A DNA stretch of 64,000 bases from Proteus columbae (GTDB lineage Bacteria; Pseudomonadota; Gammaproteobacteria; Enterobacterales; Enterobacteriaceae): positions 62,001-126,000 of the forward strand of contig NZ_NGVR01000032.1 of the NCBI RefSeq assembly GCF_002777965.1. The letters run 5' to 3'. The translations under genes and the position numbers were made by a program. Positions 8,341 through 16,698 of the stretch are shown piece after piece; positions within the stretch are counted from its first letter, which is position 1; each line of letters begins with the position of its first letter. The notes under the pieces were generated by a model. It worked only from the letters and a program-made list of their open reading frames with translations, had not been told where the DNA came from and did not search any database.

Positions 8341-9424
8341 CAACAGCTCCGTTGTTTAAAGTAAGATCAATGCGTAAACCAAAATTTTCATAGCGTTGCC
8401 AAACTTCTGTCGAATGAGAGGTTAAAATGAGTTGCCCTTTTTTATCGGAGACAATATTTTCTATTGCTGCTAAAAAAGGCGCAATTATAGAAGGGTGTAA
8501 GTGTAAATCAGGTTCATCAATTAATACGATCCCCCCCTGTTTTAACCAGCGCTGAATGGTAAATAGCATAATGAGTATTTGATGTTCACCTGAACTTAAT
8601 TCATCAAAAGTATGTTGTTTTCCATTTGATAAAATGATTTGTTGGCGCACTCCAGGATGGATTTCACTTTCAATTTTTTTATTCGAAAAAAAATGATTTA
8701 ATTTCTCGATCATTTTGGGGTAGTTTTCAGGCATTGTTGCCTTTAAATTAAAAAGTGATGTTTCTATTTGCCCATCCCAATCATTACTTACTATATAATT
8801 GCTAAGCCATGCTTGGTTAAGATCGTCTGGATATAAAGATTTTCTAGTTGCTGTCGGATTTATCCACTTACGAGCTTCCGCATCTAAATACACAATATTT
8901 GGAGCTGATAATTTTAATCCTGAGCTTAATGTATTCAGAACAGTTTGCACTCGCGTTATTCTAAAAAGATCAAAGTAACCGGTAATAGATTCTTTATTTC
9001 TTCCTTGCCAAGATATATTTAGTCTATTCTTTTTTTTAGGCTCTGATAATTCCCCTATCCACATAATATGAGGATATTTTTGGAGCATATCTTGGAAAAA
9101 ATTTTCAGAACCATAAAAAAGCCCAAGAGTAATAGGACTATTTGGAGGAAAAAAAACATCATCAAAAATTACCGCTAAACCATCCCAGCGTTCTAGCCAT
9201 TTTCGTGTTTTATTTGCAGTAGGAAGAGGTTGAGAAAAATCTAACCAATATCCAAAGGCTTCCCATAGCATAGCGATACCACGTAATAATGTGGACTTAC
9301 CGCAACCATTATTACCAGTAAATAAAATTTGAGGTTCAATCTTATTAGACCAATCATCTTCTAATTTAATAACGCCATCAGCTAATGGCCCTACAGATTG
9401 TGTGTAAATTGAGCTAATTTTCAT
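8327..9424 (-). CDS. ABC-type AAA ATPase, probable defence sensor (AriA-like)
   Basis: A 365-residue soluble ATPase of the OLD/RecF-like ABC class. Walker A is GNNGCGKST at residues 37-45, the signature is LSSGEHQ at 276-282, Walker B is GIVLIDEPDLHLHP around 298-311, and the H-loop His is in LTSHSTE near 337. The insert between Walker A and the signature has no membrane segment or known domain that I can name. The gene is first in a two-gene operon with the TOPRIM gene. In PARIS, Gabija, AbiL and RloAB-like systems such ATPases pair with TOPRIM nucleases; the separate DUF4435-like partner makes a PARIS-type reading most likely. The pair sits between housekeeping genes, as inserted defence modules often do. 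Confidence 0.72.
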   Translation of the reverse strand: MKISSIYTQSVGPLADGVIKLEDDWSNKIEPQILFTGNNGCGKSTLLRGIAMLWEAFGYWLDFSQPLPTANKTRKWLERWDGLAVIFDDVFFPPNSPITLGLFYGSENFFQDMLQKYPHIMWIGELSEPKKKNRLNISWQGRNKESITGYFDLFRITRVQTVLNTLSSGLKLSAPNIVYLDAEARKWINPTATRKSLYPDDLNQAWLSNYIVSNDWDGQIETSLFNLKATMPENYPKMIEKLNHFFSNKKIESEIHPGVRQQIILSNGKQHTFDELSSGEHQILIMLFTIQRWLKQGGIVLIDEPDLHLHPSIIAPFLAAIENIVSDKKGQLILTSHSTEVWQRYENFGLRIDLTLNNGAVDVEN

Positions 9425-9664
9425 TAGAATGCCCTTAAATGTTTACTTAAGTAGCTAAAATACCATCTCTGTATTGTCTCGTCTTTACCTCTTTCACACA
9501 ATGATAAAATATCTCAATAAGCCTTTTTAACCTGTTTATCAAATAGCTACCACTTAATTTCTGATTTAACAAAAAACACCTATCTGAGATGCTTTCACAA
9601 TGTTTATTCACCAATACTACATAGGTAAAGATTAACTCATCACCAATTCTTAGCTTAAACAGAG
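9425..9664. other. Intergenic region upstream of the ATPase/TOPRIM pair
   Basis: About 240 bases without a gene. It must hold the promoter of the ATPase gene on the minus strand, but no single promoter stands out. No repeats or attachment-like duplications were seen. Confidence 0.4.
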
Positions 9665-9702
9665 GTAAAAATAAAACCCCTAAATAAAAAATCTAGGGGT
9701 TT
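9665..9702 (-). terminator. Terminator after the first usp gene
   Basis: On the minus strand AAACCCCTA pairs with TAGGGGTTT around an 11-base loop, followed by TATTTTTA. It lies 30 bases after the usp stop. Confidence 0.85.
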
Positions 9703-9731
9703 CATACTATTTTTTAATTTTTATAAAAATT

Positions 9732-10169
9732 TTAGCGAACAACTAACACCGATTGTTTGGCATAAGCGACAATACCTGATGCATTAGAGCCTAATAGGTG
9801 TGTTGAAATACTTGGGCGACGAGAACCTATTACAATCAAATCAGCATGAATTTTTTCAGCGAGTTCTAAAACTTTATCTCTTGCAGAACCAAATACAGCT
9901 GAAAATTCAACTTGTTCATTTGGTAAATCAATACCATTAGCTAATTCTTGCAGTTGTTCTTGTACACGCTCAAGAGCTTTATTTGCAAAAGAGCTGAGCA
10001 TGTCATAATGGTAACTATAACTAATAGAGAAACGTGAAATATCAGGAATAGCATGGAAAAGATGCAGTTTTGCGCCTTCTAATTTAGCAATATAAACAGC
10101 ATGTTGTAAGGCTTTAGTCGTTAACTCATCTTCTGAAATATCAACAGGTACTAGAATTGTCTTGTACAT
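9732..10169 (-). CDS. Universal stress protein, UspF-like
   Basis: A 145-residue Usp-domain protein. It begins MYKTILVPVDISEDE, has the family nucleotide-binding end LIVIGSRRPSISTHLLGSNA and finishes SVLVVR, the closest match in E. coli being UspF/UspG rather than UspA. These proteins bind ATP or AMP and act as cytoplasmic stress factors. AGGAG lies 5 bases before the start. A near-identical paralogue lies 520 bases upstream, with a channel-like gene between them. Confidence 0.92.
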   Translation of the reverse strand: MYKTILVPVDISEDELTTKALQHAVYIAKLEGAKLHLFHAIPDISRFSISYSYHYDMLSSFANKALERVQEQLQELANGIDLPNEQVEFSAVFGSARDKVLELAEKIHADLIVIGSRRPSISTHLLGSNASGIVAYAKQSVLVVR

Positions 10170-10235
10170 AGCAACTCCTCATTATCAGATTATTGTCTGT
10201 TTATTATTGTAGCGTTAAACCCACAGCTTGCTTAT

Positions 10236-10574
10236 TTAATCTTCCTCAAGATGCCATTTATGCAATTGTCGATGAATAAAAGGTGTCACTACAAGCCCAA
10301 TTGATAAAATAAAAACACACTGAAGAAATAGACCATAGATTGCAATAAAAAAGCGCCCTGTTGGGGTTGCAGGTGCTGGCTCTACTGGCTGACCACTTAA
10401 CATAGAGATTGCATTTAATGAAGATTCCATAAAGGTATGTCCTTCAATTAAATAAAACCCTAATACACCGGGTAATAATCCTAAGAAAAAGAAAATAGAG
10501 CCTATTACATAATAGCGCAAGATGCGTAGAATAAAATGATCGAGCCTTAAAAGTTCTTCGGTAAATTTTTCCAT
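10236..10574 (-). CDS. Two-helix membrane protein resembling an ion channel pore with degenerate filter
   Basis: About 112 residues from the ATG at 10574 (a TTG at 10604 would add ten). Two membrane helices are clear: residues 20-43 (YYVIGSIFFFLGLLPGVLGF) and 78-98 (FIAIYGLFLQCVFILSIGLV). Between them lies SSLNAISMLSGQPVEPAPATPTGR, which aligns by eye with the pore helix, filter and turn of two-helix potassium channels, where the filter would be TVGYGD and the turn P-T-x-x-GR. The filter glycines are not kept, so potassium selectivity is doubtful. A basic tail HRQLHKWHL follows. It lies between two Usp genes in the same orientation. I do not recognise a named family. Confidence 0.6.
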   Translation of the reverse strand: MEKFTEELLRLDHFILRILRYYVIGSIFFFLGLLPGVLGFYLIEGHTFMESSLNAISMLSGQPVEPAPATPTGRFFIAIYGLFLQCVFILSIGLVVTPFIHRQLHKWHLEED

Positions 10575-10639
10575 TCTTATCCACTGTCTAGACTGTTTAT
10601 TCAATAAACTGCTTATTGAATAAATAAGATAAGCTACGC

Positions 10640-10680
10640 AAAAAACTAAAAAATATGCTATGAGGGATTCTCATAGCATA
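10640..10680 (-). terminator. Strong terminator after the second usp gene
   Basis: A perfect 11-bp stem TATGCTATGAG/CTCATAGCATA with a 5-base loop at 10654-10680, followed on the minus strand by TTTTTTAGTTTTTT. It separates the upstream usp gene from the channel-like gene. Confidence 0.92.
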
Positions 10681-10691
10681 TTAGTAATATA

Positions 10692-11120
10692 TTAACGAAC
10701 AACTAATACTGAAATTTCAGCATAGCGAACAACACCAGCTGCCGTTGAACCTAATAAATGAGTGCTAATATTAGGTCTACGTGAACCAATCACAATTAAG
10801 TCTGCTTGAATATCTTTTGCTGTGACTAAAATTTCATCACGAGGTGAGCCAAAAGTAACCGTATAAGCGACCTTTTCAGCTGGCAAATCCACCGAATCTA
10901 CCAACATTTGCATATCATTCTCTGCTTTCACTGTCGCTTTATCTTTAATTTCTGGATAACCCAATGAATAAGCATTAATGATTGCTGAAGAGATAGGAAG
11001 AACATGAATTAAATGTAAATTAGCTCCCGTTTCTTTTGCTAAATACACAGCATGTCGTACCGCTTTACTGGTTAACTCTTCTTCCACAATATCAATAGGC
11101 ACTAAAATCGTTTTATACAT
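10692..11120 (-). CDS. Universal stress protein, UspF-like (paralogue)
   Basis: A 142-residue Usp protein, MYKTILVPIDIVEEE at the start and LIVIGSRRPNISTHLLGSTA near the end, closing SVLVVR. It is a recent-looking paralogue of the Usp at 9732-10169: the ends are almost identical, while the middle (residues 45-75) has diverged. The start is the ATG with AGGAG five bases upstream; longer starts lack a ribosome site. It has its own terminator downstream, so it is likely transcribed separately from the channel-like gene. Confidence 0.92.
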   Translation of the reverse strand: MYKTILVPIDIVEEELTSKAVRHAVYLAKETGANLHLIHVLPISSAIINAYSLGYPEIKDKATVKAENDMQMLVDSVDLPAEKVAYTVTFGSPRDEILVTAKDIQADLIVIGSRRPNISTHLLGSTAAGVVRYAEISVLVVR

Positions 11121-11262
11121 AATAACTCCTCTCAACTCTCCATTTGCCTTAATCCTATCGCAATAACCCAAAGATTACTGTGAGTGAATTAACTAAAAAC
11201 AACCTAATCTTAATATAAACCTACTTTAATTATTAATACGTTAAGCTAAAAAATAAAAGTGA

Positions 11263-12147
11263 TTATTCAAAATAGTTTGCATTATGTTGCTGTGTTAATG
11301 TCCATATTTGATTGCGAATATTTCGGATAGTATCAATCAATTCTGATGCAGTTAATCCTATTGGTCCAATACCTTTTTTAACTAAGATATCCGCTGACAT
11401 TCCATGTATCCAAACGGCACTTCTCACCGCATCCGACATTGTCATTCCTTGCGCTAAAAAACTTCCCATAACACCTGTTAACACATCGCCGCTCCCTGCT
11501 GTTGATAATCCACTATTACCAGTTGTATTAATTGTGATTTCCCCTTTCGGAGAAGTCACTACGGTATTTTGACCTTTAATAATTGCCCAACAATGATAAA
11601 TCTTCGCAATTTCTTTCGCTGCTTCTTCTCTATTATTTTGAATATCATTTAGCGTGCAATTAAGCAAAATAGAGGCTTCTTTAGGATGTGGTGTTAATAC
11701 ACAGTGCTGATCAAGTGAGAGTTCTGATTTAAAATTAGCCATTAACACTAATGCATCCGCATCAAAAACATAAGGTCTATTTTCATTACGCTGTGCTAAA
11801 GCTATTGATAGGATTTCTTCAGAATTTGCAGATAATCCCAATCCACATCCAATCGCCCAAGCAGAAATATCTTGCTGATTTATCAATGTTCGTGCTGTTT
11901 TAAGCATAAGCTCTGGCGCACTATCAATAAAAGGGATAGGAAGTTGTGACTGAGCAAAACCAAGAAATACCTTTCCACACCCTGCTTTCAATGCGCTTTT
12001 ACCTGCTAACACAATAGCACCACTCATTCCTTCTGAGCCACCTACAATACCTAATGTGCCGAATGTTCCTTTGTGTGTATTCCCTGATTTTCGCTGATAA
12101 AGTGCGGGATAATGAGTGATAGCCTGTAATAATTGTTCTTCATTCAT
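11263..12147 (-). CDS. nnrD: ADP-dependent NAD(P)H-hydrate dehydratase, stand-alone
   Basis: A 294-residue ribokinase-like protein equal to the C-terminal half of E. coli Nnr (YjeF). Evidence includes GTFGTLGIVGGSEGMSGAIV near residue 30, KSALKAGCGKV, the HPKEAS block near 155, and the nucleotide/substrate motif NTTGNSGLSTAGSGDVLTG near 225. It repairs hydrated NADH and NADPH. Here the epimerase half (NnrE) is absent, so it is either encoded elsewhere or supplied by a full-length YjeF. The start at 12147 has AAGGGAG seven bases upstream; an upstream extension to 12225 is unsupported. Confidence 0.88.
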   Translation of the reverse strand: MNEEQLLQAITHYPALYQRKSGNTHKGTFGTLGIVGGSEGMSGAIVLAGKSALKAGCGKVFLGFAQSQLPIPFIDSAPELMLKTARTLINQQDISAWAIGCGLGLSANSEEILSIALAQRNENRPYVFDADALVLMANFKSELSLDQHCVLTPHPKEASILLNCTLNDIQNNREEAAKEIAKIYHCWAIIKGQNTVVTSPKGEITINTTGNSGLSTAGSGDVLTGVMGSFLAQGMTMSDAVRSAVWIHGMSADILVKKGIGPIGLTASELIDTIRNIRNQIWTLTQQHNANYFE

Positions 12148-12422
12148 ATTATTCTCCCTTCTTTTTCTGCATTTTCTCTTATTGCTCAAAATAATTGCTT
12201 TACCACATTTTGTTTGTATTAACATTCAAAGCATAACGTTCAAAGTATAGCGTGATTTCAACAAATAAACGGGATCACTGGCTATTTTGTCTCTTTATCA
12301 TGCTAACAATTTCAATATGATAAAATGCTTTCATTATCACTATTCATACCTCGCTGAGACTTTGCTATTCTAATGACCTAGCTTGATATGATTTATAAAT
12401 TAAAGACAAAGGAACGTAGATA

Positions 12423-12644
12423 ATGAACGAGAAGTTTAAAACACAAGCAGATGTAGAAACATTAGCAGAAGAAGTGGCTTGCTTAAAAACACTAGTCACC
12501 TATATGTTAAAAGCATTAGGTCAAGCAGATGCTGGGCGTGTTATTTTAAACATTGAACGTGCTATTGCAGAAGTTGATGACGAGAAACAAGCAGAGACAT
12601 TCCGTAATACGATTAGCCAAATTAAGACAGCCTATCGTCAATAA
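12423..12644 (+). CDS. yecF: YecF family small protein (DUF2594)
   Basis: A 73-residue protein that aligns across its length with E. coli YecF: EEVACLKTLVTYMLKALGQADAGRV and the terminal IKTAYRQ are conserved. It is predicted helical, soluble and acidic. In E. coli the gene is near sdiA/uvrY; its function is unknown. It has its own promoter region and stands alone. Confidence 0.85.
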   Translation: MNEKFKTQADVETLAEEVACLKTLVTYMLKALGQADAGRVILNIERAIAEVDDEKQAETFRNTISQIKTAYRQ

Positions 12645-12786
12645 TACGTTTATTTTCGAATTGAGTAGTTGCACATATTTTTATTCTATTTTCTAATCTT
12701 TTTGTGCTGCACAAATAAACAAAATTTGATTTCAAATTCCCTATATACTCAACCACGAAATAAACCATTCTTTATTCATTTAGCTA
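12645..12786. other. Stretch between yecF and an isolated terminator, possible small RNA
   Basis: About 140 bases without coding content. TATACT at about 12747 could be a -10, and the downstream terminator would give a transcript of roughly 65 bases. No known small RNA is recognised, so this may just be the yecF 3' UTR. Confidence 0.25.
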
Positions 12787-12816
12787 CCCCTCTATCCTTG
12801 TAGAGGGGATTTTTTT
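12787..12816 (+). terminator. Rho-independent terminator, 140 bases after yecF
   Basis: CCCCTCTA pairs with TAGAGGGG around a 6-base loop, followed by A and seven T. Confidence 0.9.
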
Positions 12817-13387
12817 CTCTTTCCCCCCCAATATTTCTATTCAAATTGTTTTTATATTATCCAAATGATAATGAGTTTATTTTCTTTTTGGTATTTTCAT
12901 CTAATAGTCACTATCAAAACTTCTTTTTGTTTAATATTATTAATGTTATTTAGATTAAATAATAAAATTAGAAGCCTTGCTATCATTGCCAACACGAACG
13001 TAAATTAACCTATTAAATACAATGCATTAAAGTTATCTTAATGATAAATAATGGTCGACTAACTTTTTTTATTCTGTTTTTTATATTTAAAACGCACATT
13101 TTGTTACTTTTAACACAAATAAAAATTAACCTTATAAAATGTAAATAAAGATAAATCCTAATATTATTATATTTTGAGTTGTTTTATTTATTGTGAATTG
13201 TAAAATTTTATTAAGTCAAAAATGGCTAGCTTATTGTCCCTAAACACAATTATAACAAAAATAGCTAAAACCAATAGGATTAAAAATATTAACTATTTAT
13301 ATATTTACACTTTTTCTGATTTATCGTCACTCATGTTTATATGTTACACTCAATAAGTCTGTACTAAAAAATAAACATGAGGCTAAA
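12817..13387. other. Very AT-rich intergenic region
   Basis: About 570 bases with no gene that I can support. The last 60 bases hold the promoter of the secreted-protein gene: TATGTTACACT resembles an extended -10 about 50 bases before the start. The rest is A/T runs, a probable H-NS target. Confidence 0.4.
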
Positions 13388-13750
13388 ATGAAACCACTTC
13401 TCTTATCTCTGCTATTATTACCTGCTGTTGCTTTTGCAAACCCAACAAAAATGGCTGATGATTACTGCGATACTTTTAAAGATATCTCAATTAAAGCTTA
13501 TGATACAAAAGAGCCAGCAGAGAAAATTGCTAAAGATGCAATGGCCTCTCTGAGTGCAAAGAAATTTGATTTTGCAAAACTGGAGGCAACTGAAGCACAA
13601 TTCACTGAAGGTGCTATTGAGGTTGTTAATTCTTTACGTGAAGCCAAATCTGAAATTGGCTCTCGCGCAGAATTCCAAGACGGTTTAACTCAAATTGTTG
13701 CCGCTTGTAAAATTCAAATGGTCGCAGCATTAGAAGAGCAAAAAAAATAA
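13388..13750 (+). CDS. Small secreted protein of unknown function
   Basis: A 120-residue protein with a clear signal peptide (MKPLLLSLLLLPAVAFA, cleavage before NPTK). The mature part is helical and acidic, with only two cysteines (DDYCDTF and AACKIQM), positioned near each end and likely forming one disulfide in the periplasm. GAGG lies five bases before the ATG. No family recognised. It is monocistronic, between the AT-rich region and an ERIC-like repeat. Confidence 0.7.
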   Translation: MKPLLLSLLLLPAVAFANPTKMADDYCDTFKDISIKAYDTKEPAEKIAKDAMASLSAKKFDFAKLEATEAQFTEGAIEVVNSLREAKSEIGSRAEFQDGLTQIVAACKIQMVAALEEQKK

Positions 13751-13867
13751 TTTCCGCATTAAGAAAATAAGCAACAATTAATCTAAAGAGTAGAAATTAT
13801 CCTGCTCTTTTTATTTCCCCTCACCTATCACTTATTTCTCTCCTCTTTTCTCTATAATTAACGTTCT

Positions 13868-14050
13868 ATACTCTAAATAATTCAAGATGTAGCTAGGCGA
13901 CAAGTAAATGAGACGCTAGGAGCATACATAAGTATGTGACTAGTGCGAATGAACGCAGTCAACAACGCTACAAATTGAAGTATGACGAGTAATGTGACTA
14001 GTACGAATGAACGTAATCAACAACGCTACAACTTGAAGTATGACGAGTAT
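13868..14050. repeat. ERIC-like palindromic repeat with duplicated right end
   Basis: The ends are inverted: ATACTC...TTCAAG on the left and CTTGAA...GAGTAT on the right. The centre AGGAGCATACATAAGTATG resembles the ERIC core. The right-hand 58 bases occur twice in tandem, at 13934-13991 and 13992-14049, with four or five differences. No coding capacity; a non-autonomous repeat common in Enterobacterales, here enlarged. Confidence 0.8.
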
Positions 14051-14123
14051 TCTATCTATTGATATTAAGGTTTATAATACTTTGGTAACTAATTGTTAGT
14101 ACTGGCCATAAAAAGGAGATATT

Positions 14124-15101
14124 GTGAGCAACGAACAATCCATCCAGCGTTTAAGAAGACTACGCCAGTCCGAAAACCTGCGCGCGCTCTTTCAAGAAAC
14201 AACGTTAACTAAAAATGATCTTGCTCTTCCTATATTTGTAGAAGAAGGACTTGATGATTACCAACCAATTAAAAGCATGCCGGGTGTCGTTCGTATTCCT
14301 GAAAAACGTCTCGCTTATGAAATTGAACGTATTGCAAAAGCTGGCATTAAAACTGTCATGACTTTTGGGGTATCGCATCACCTTGATGAAACGGGAAGTG
14401 ATGCTTGGAAAAGTGATGGCTTAGTTTCTCGTATGTCTCGTATTTGTAAAGATGCCGTACCAGAAATGATTGTTATGTCTGATACCTGTTTTTGTGAATA
14501 CACATCACATGGTCACTGTGGTGTTTTACATGGCGAACATGTTGATAATGACGAAACTATCTATAATTTAGGGCTTCAAGCTGTTGCTGCTGCGCAAGCT
14601 GGCGCTGATTTTATCGCTCCATCAGCGGCAATGGACGGTCAAGTCGCCGCTATTCGTGCTGCACTTGATAAAGCAGGATTTAGCGATACAGGTATTGTTT
14701 CTTACTCAACTAAATTTGCTTCTGCCTTATATGGTCCTTTCCGTGATGCTGCCGGCTCTCGCTTAATTGGAGATCGTAAAACTTATCAAATGAATCCAAT
14801 GAATCGCCGTGAAGCGATCCGTGAATCATTAATTGATGAGCAAGAAGGCGCAGATATGCTGATGGTAAAACCAGCGGGCGCTTATTTAGATATTATTCGC
14901 GATGTGCGTGAACGTACTTTATTACCTTTAGCGGCTTATCAAATCAGCGGTGAATATGCTCAAATTAAATTTGCAGCATTAGCAGGCGCAATTGATGAAG
15001 ATCGCGTGGTGATGGAGACTTTAGGTTCAATTAAACGCGCAGGTGCAGATTTAATTCTATCTTACTTTGCACTTGATTTAGCGGAAAGAAACCTACTGTA
15101 A
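14124..15101 (+). CDS. hemB: Delta-aminolevulinic acid dehydratase (porphobilinogen synthase)
   Basis: Condenses two 5-aminolevulinate molecules to porphobilinogen, the common precursor of heme and siroheme. The 325-residue sequence is full length. The catalytic-zinc cysteines are seen in [15 protein letters not shown] (C122, C124, C132), and the two active-site lysines are K197 in [12 protein letters not shown] and K249 in MLMVKPAG. The start is GTG with AAAGGAG six bases upstream. It stands alone, followed by a terminator. Siroheme made from this pathway is needed by the nitrite reductase genes in this window. Confidence 0.97.
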   Translation: MSNEQSIQRLRRLRQSENLRALFQETTLTKNDLALPIFVEEGLDDYQPIKSMPGVVRIPEKRLAYEIERIAKAGIKTVMTFGVSHHLDETGSDAWKSDGLVSRMSRICKDAVPEMIVMSDTCFCEYTSHGHCGVLHGEHVDNDETIYNLGLQAVAAAQAGADFIAPSAAMDGQVAAIRAALDKAGFSDTGIVSYSTKFASALYGPFRDAAGSRLIGDRKTYQMNPMNRREAIRESLIDEQEGADMLMVKPAGAYLDIIRDVRERTLLPLAAYQISGEYAQIKFAALAGAIDEDRVVMETLGSIKRAGADLILSYFALDLAERNLL

Positions 15102-15116
15102 TTTGCAACTATTCCT

Positions 15117-15154
15117 AACCCTTAGTAAGTTCAGTCACTCGCTAAGGGTTTTCC
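15117..15154 (+). terminator. Terminator after hemB
   Basis: AACCCTTAG pairs with CTAAGGGTT around a 16-base loop, followed by TTCCTT; the T run is weak. Confidence 0.7.
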
Positions 15155-15308
15155 TTCGTAAGATCCATTTCGCCTATCCCTTTTATTCTTATCATTTTAA
15201 TTTTTCTTGTCATTACTTAGTTCATTTTTGAAATAAATTACACATAAGGCTATCTTTTCAGCATTAATTTTGCTGAGATGTCAGCTCATTTCTGGCTATG
15301 AGGCGACT

Positions 15309-15773
15309 ATGGATAACTGTATTTTCTGCCAAATCGTTGCAGGTAAAGCACCTTGCCATAAAATTTGGGAAGATGATCATCATCTTGCTTTTCTCTCTAT
15401 TTTTCCTAATACCAAAGGTTTTACCGTTGTTATTCCCAAAAAACACTACCCGAGTTATGCATTTGATTTAAGCGATGAAGTTTTAGCTTTACTGGTTATC
15501 GCGACAAAAAAAGTAGCAAAAATCTTAGATAAAACATTTCCCGATGTTTCGCGCTCAGGAATGTTTTTTGAAGGATTTGGGGTTGACCATGTTCATAGTA
15601 AACTTAGTCCGATGCACGGCACAGGTGATATGACAAAATGGGCACCCATTGAAAATAAACAGAAAATTTTCTTTGATAAATATCCGGGTTATCTTTCATC
15701 TCACGACTTTGAACGAGCGAATGATGAAGAGCTTGCACAATTAGCGGCACTGATCAGAAAAAATAACCAATAG
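15309..15773 (+). CDS. HIT family hydrolase with a variant histidine triad
   Basis: A 154-residue HIT-fold protein. It begins MDNCIFCQIVAGKAPCHKIWEDD as HIT hydrolases do and has the substrate-binding FLSIFPNTKGFTVVIPKKHY. The triad region reads GVDHVHSKLSPMHG: the first two histidines are kept, but the third position of the usual H-x-H-x-H is Lys. HIT enzymes cleave nucleotide phosphoramidates or dinucleoside polyphosphates. GAGG is five bases before the ATG at 15309; the upstream ATG-less extension is rejected. It is a diverged member, not the canonical HinT. Confidence 0.88.
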   Translation: MDNCIFCQIVAGKAPCHKIWEDDHHLAFLSIFPNTKGFTVVIPKKHYPSYAFDLSDEVLALLVIATKKVAKILDKTFPDVSRSGMFFEGFGVDHVHSKLSPMHGTGDMTKWAPIENKQKIFFDKYPGYLSSHDFERANDEELAQLAALIRKNNQ

Positions 15774-15833
15774 TAAAAATCTAATCAGATTCAGCTCTTC
15801 CGATACTTATACATACATAAAATTTTCAGATAT

Positions 15834-15872
15834 AAAAAACGCCCAGTCTTATTTTAAGCTGAGCGTTTTTTT
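15834..15872. terminator. Bidirectional terminator between the HIT and phosphatase genes
   Basis: AACGC-CCAG and CTG-AGCGTT pair imperfectly, with A and T runs on the two sides, between convergent genes. Confidence 0.8.
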
Positions 15873-15887
15873 ATCAAGATTAAAACA

Positions 15888-16232
15888 TTATTTAGTTGGA
15901 AGCTTTGCTTCCATTGGTAAATAAGGCTGAACTTTCTGTTCGAGGAGTTCAATTAATGCCGGATCATTAAAGCGATAATTATCAGGTATTTCTAATACAT
16001 GTGCTTTTTTATAGCGCATGGTCGCTGGAAAATGTGCAGATAATTGATTTAAATGTTTAGATTCCATGACAAGCACTAAATCAGCCCATTTTAGTAATTC
16101 ATTATCAACCACACATTGCGCATCTTTACGCGTACCCGCTGAAAGTGTATTAATTCCCTCTCTATCTGCAAACAACAGTTCTGCGGTTGGGCTTCGCCAT
16201 TGATTTTTACTGCAAATAAATAAGATATTCAT
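15888..16232 (-). CDS. Low-molecular-weight protein tyrosine phosphatase-like protein
   Basis: A 114-residue protein starting MNILFICSKNQWRSPTAE, which contains the C-x5-R-S phosphate loop (Cys7, Arg13) of the LMW phosphatase fold. The usual later Asp-Pro general acid appears as NDPALIELL after IPDNYRF. It is shorter than classical LMW-PTPs and fits a distinct uncharacterised group. It follows a small basic protein gene by two bases, so the two are co-transcribed. Substrate unknown. Confidence 0.85.
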   Translation of the reverse strand: MNILFICSKNQWRSPTAELLFADREGINTLSAGTRKDAQCVVDNELLKWADLVLVMESKHLNQLSAHFPATMRYKKAHVLEIPDNYRFNDPALIELLEQKVQPYLPMEAKLPTK

Positions 16233-16234
16233 TA

Positions 16235-16453
16235 TTACTCACTATCAGATAACGCATTTAATCGACGCTGACTCCGAGAAATTCTTGGATATTCAATTCC
16301 TAGTTGTGCAGCTCTGGTCATTTTGAGTGATCGAGTATATAAATTAGACCATTTTTTTTCTGGTTTAAACATCACTCTTGAACAACCCATTTCTTGATGT
16401 TTATTTTTGCGGTTAACACATTGGCGCCAACCACGATCTCTTTGTGCAGACAT
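16235..16453 (-). CDS. Small basic hypothetical protein, phosphatase operon
   Basis: A 72-residue protein rich in Arg and Lys, with Cys at two positions (WRQCVNRK and MGCSRV). GAGAGG sits four bases before the ATG. No family recognised. It ends two bases before the phosphatase gene begins, so it probably serves with it or simply shares its transcript. Confidence 0.6.
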   Translation of the reverse strand: MSAQRDRGWRQCVNRKNKHQEMGCSRVMFKPEKKWSNLYTRSLKMTRAAQLGIEYPRISRSQRRLNALSDSE

Positions 16454-16635
16454 AAAAACCTCTCAGATTAAAGGGATAGCAGCCGCAGTAATACGGAGAG
16501 GGTCTAACAACGTCTTATTTTAGTTGAATCAAGTAAATCTGCAATGGTTTCTTTTTATACAAAGAGAAATCAGTGAATATACATTTATCGAGCAAAGTAT
16601 GCGGGGAAAATAAACAAAAATATGGGTTAAATATT

Positions 16636-16675
16636 TATAAAAATAACGAACAAGCCATTATTAGACTTATTCGCT
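16636..16675 (-). terminator. Terminator after codBA
   Basis: On the minus strand AGCGAATAAG pairs with CTTGTTCGTT using two G-U pairs, followed by ATTTTTAT. Confidence 0.65.
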
Positions 16676-16698
16676 ATTTAAAAACAAAATCTATCAGA

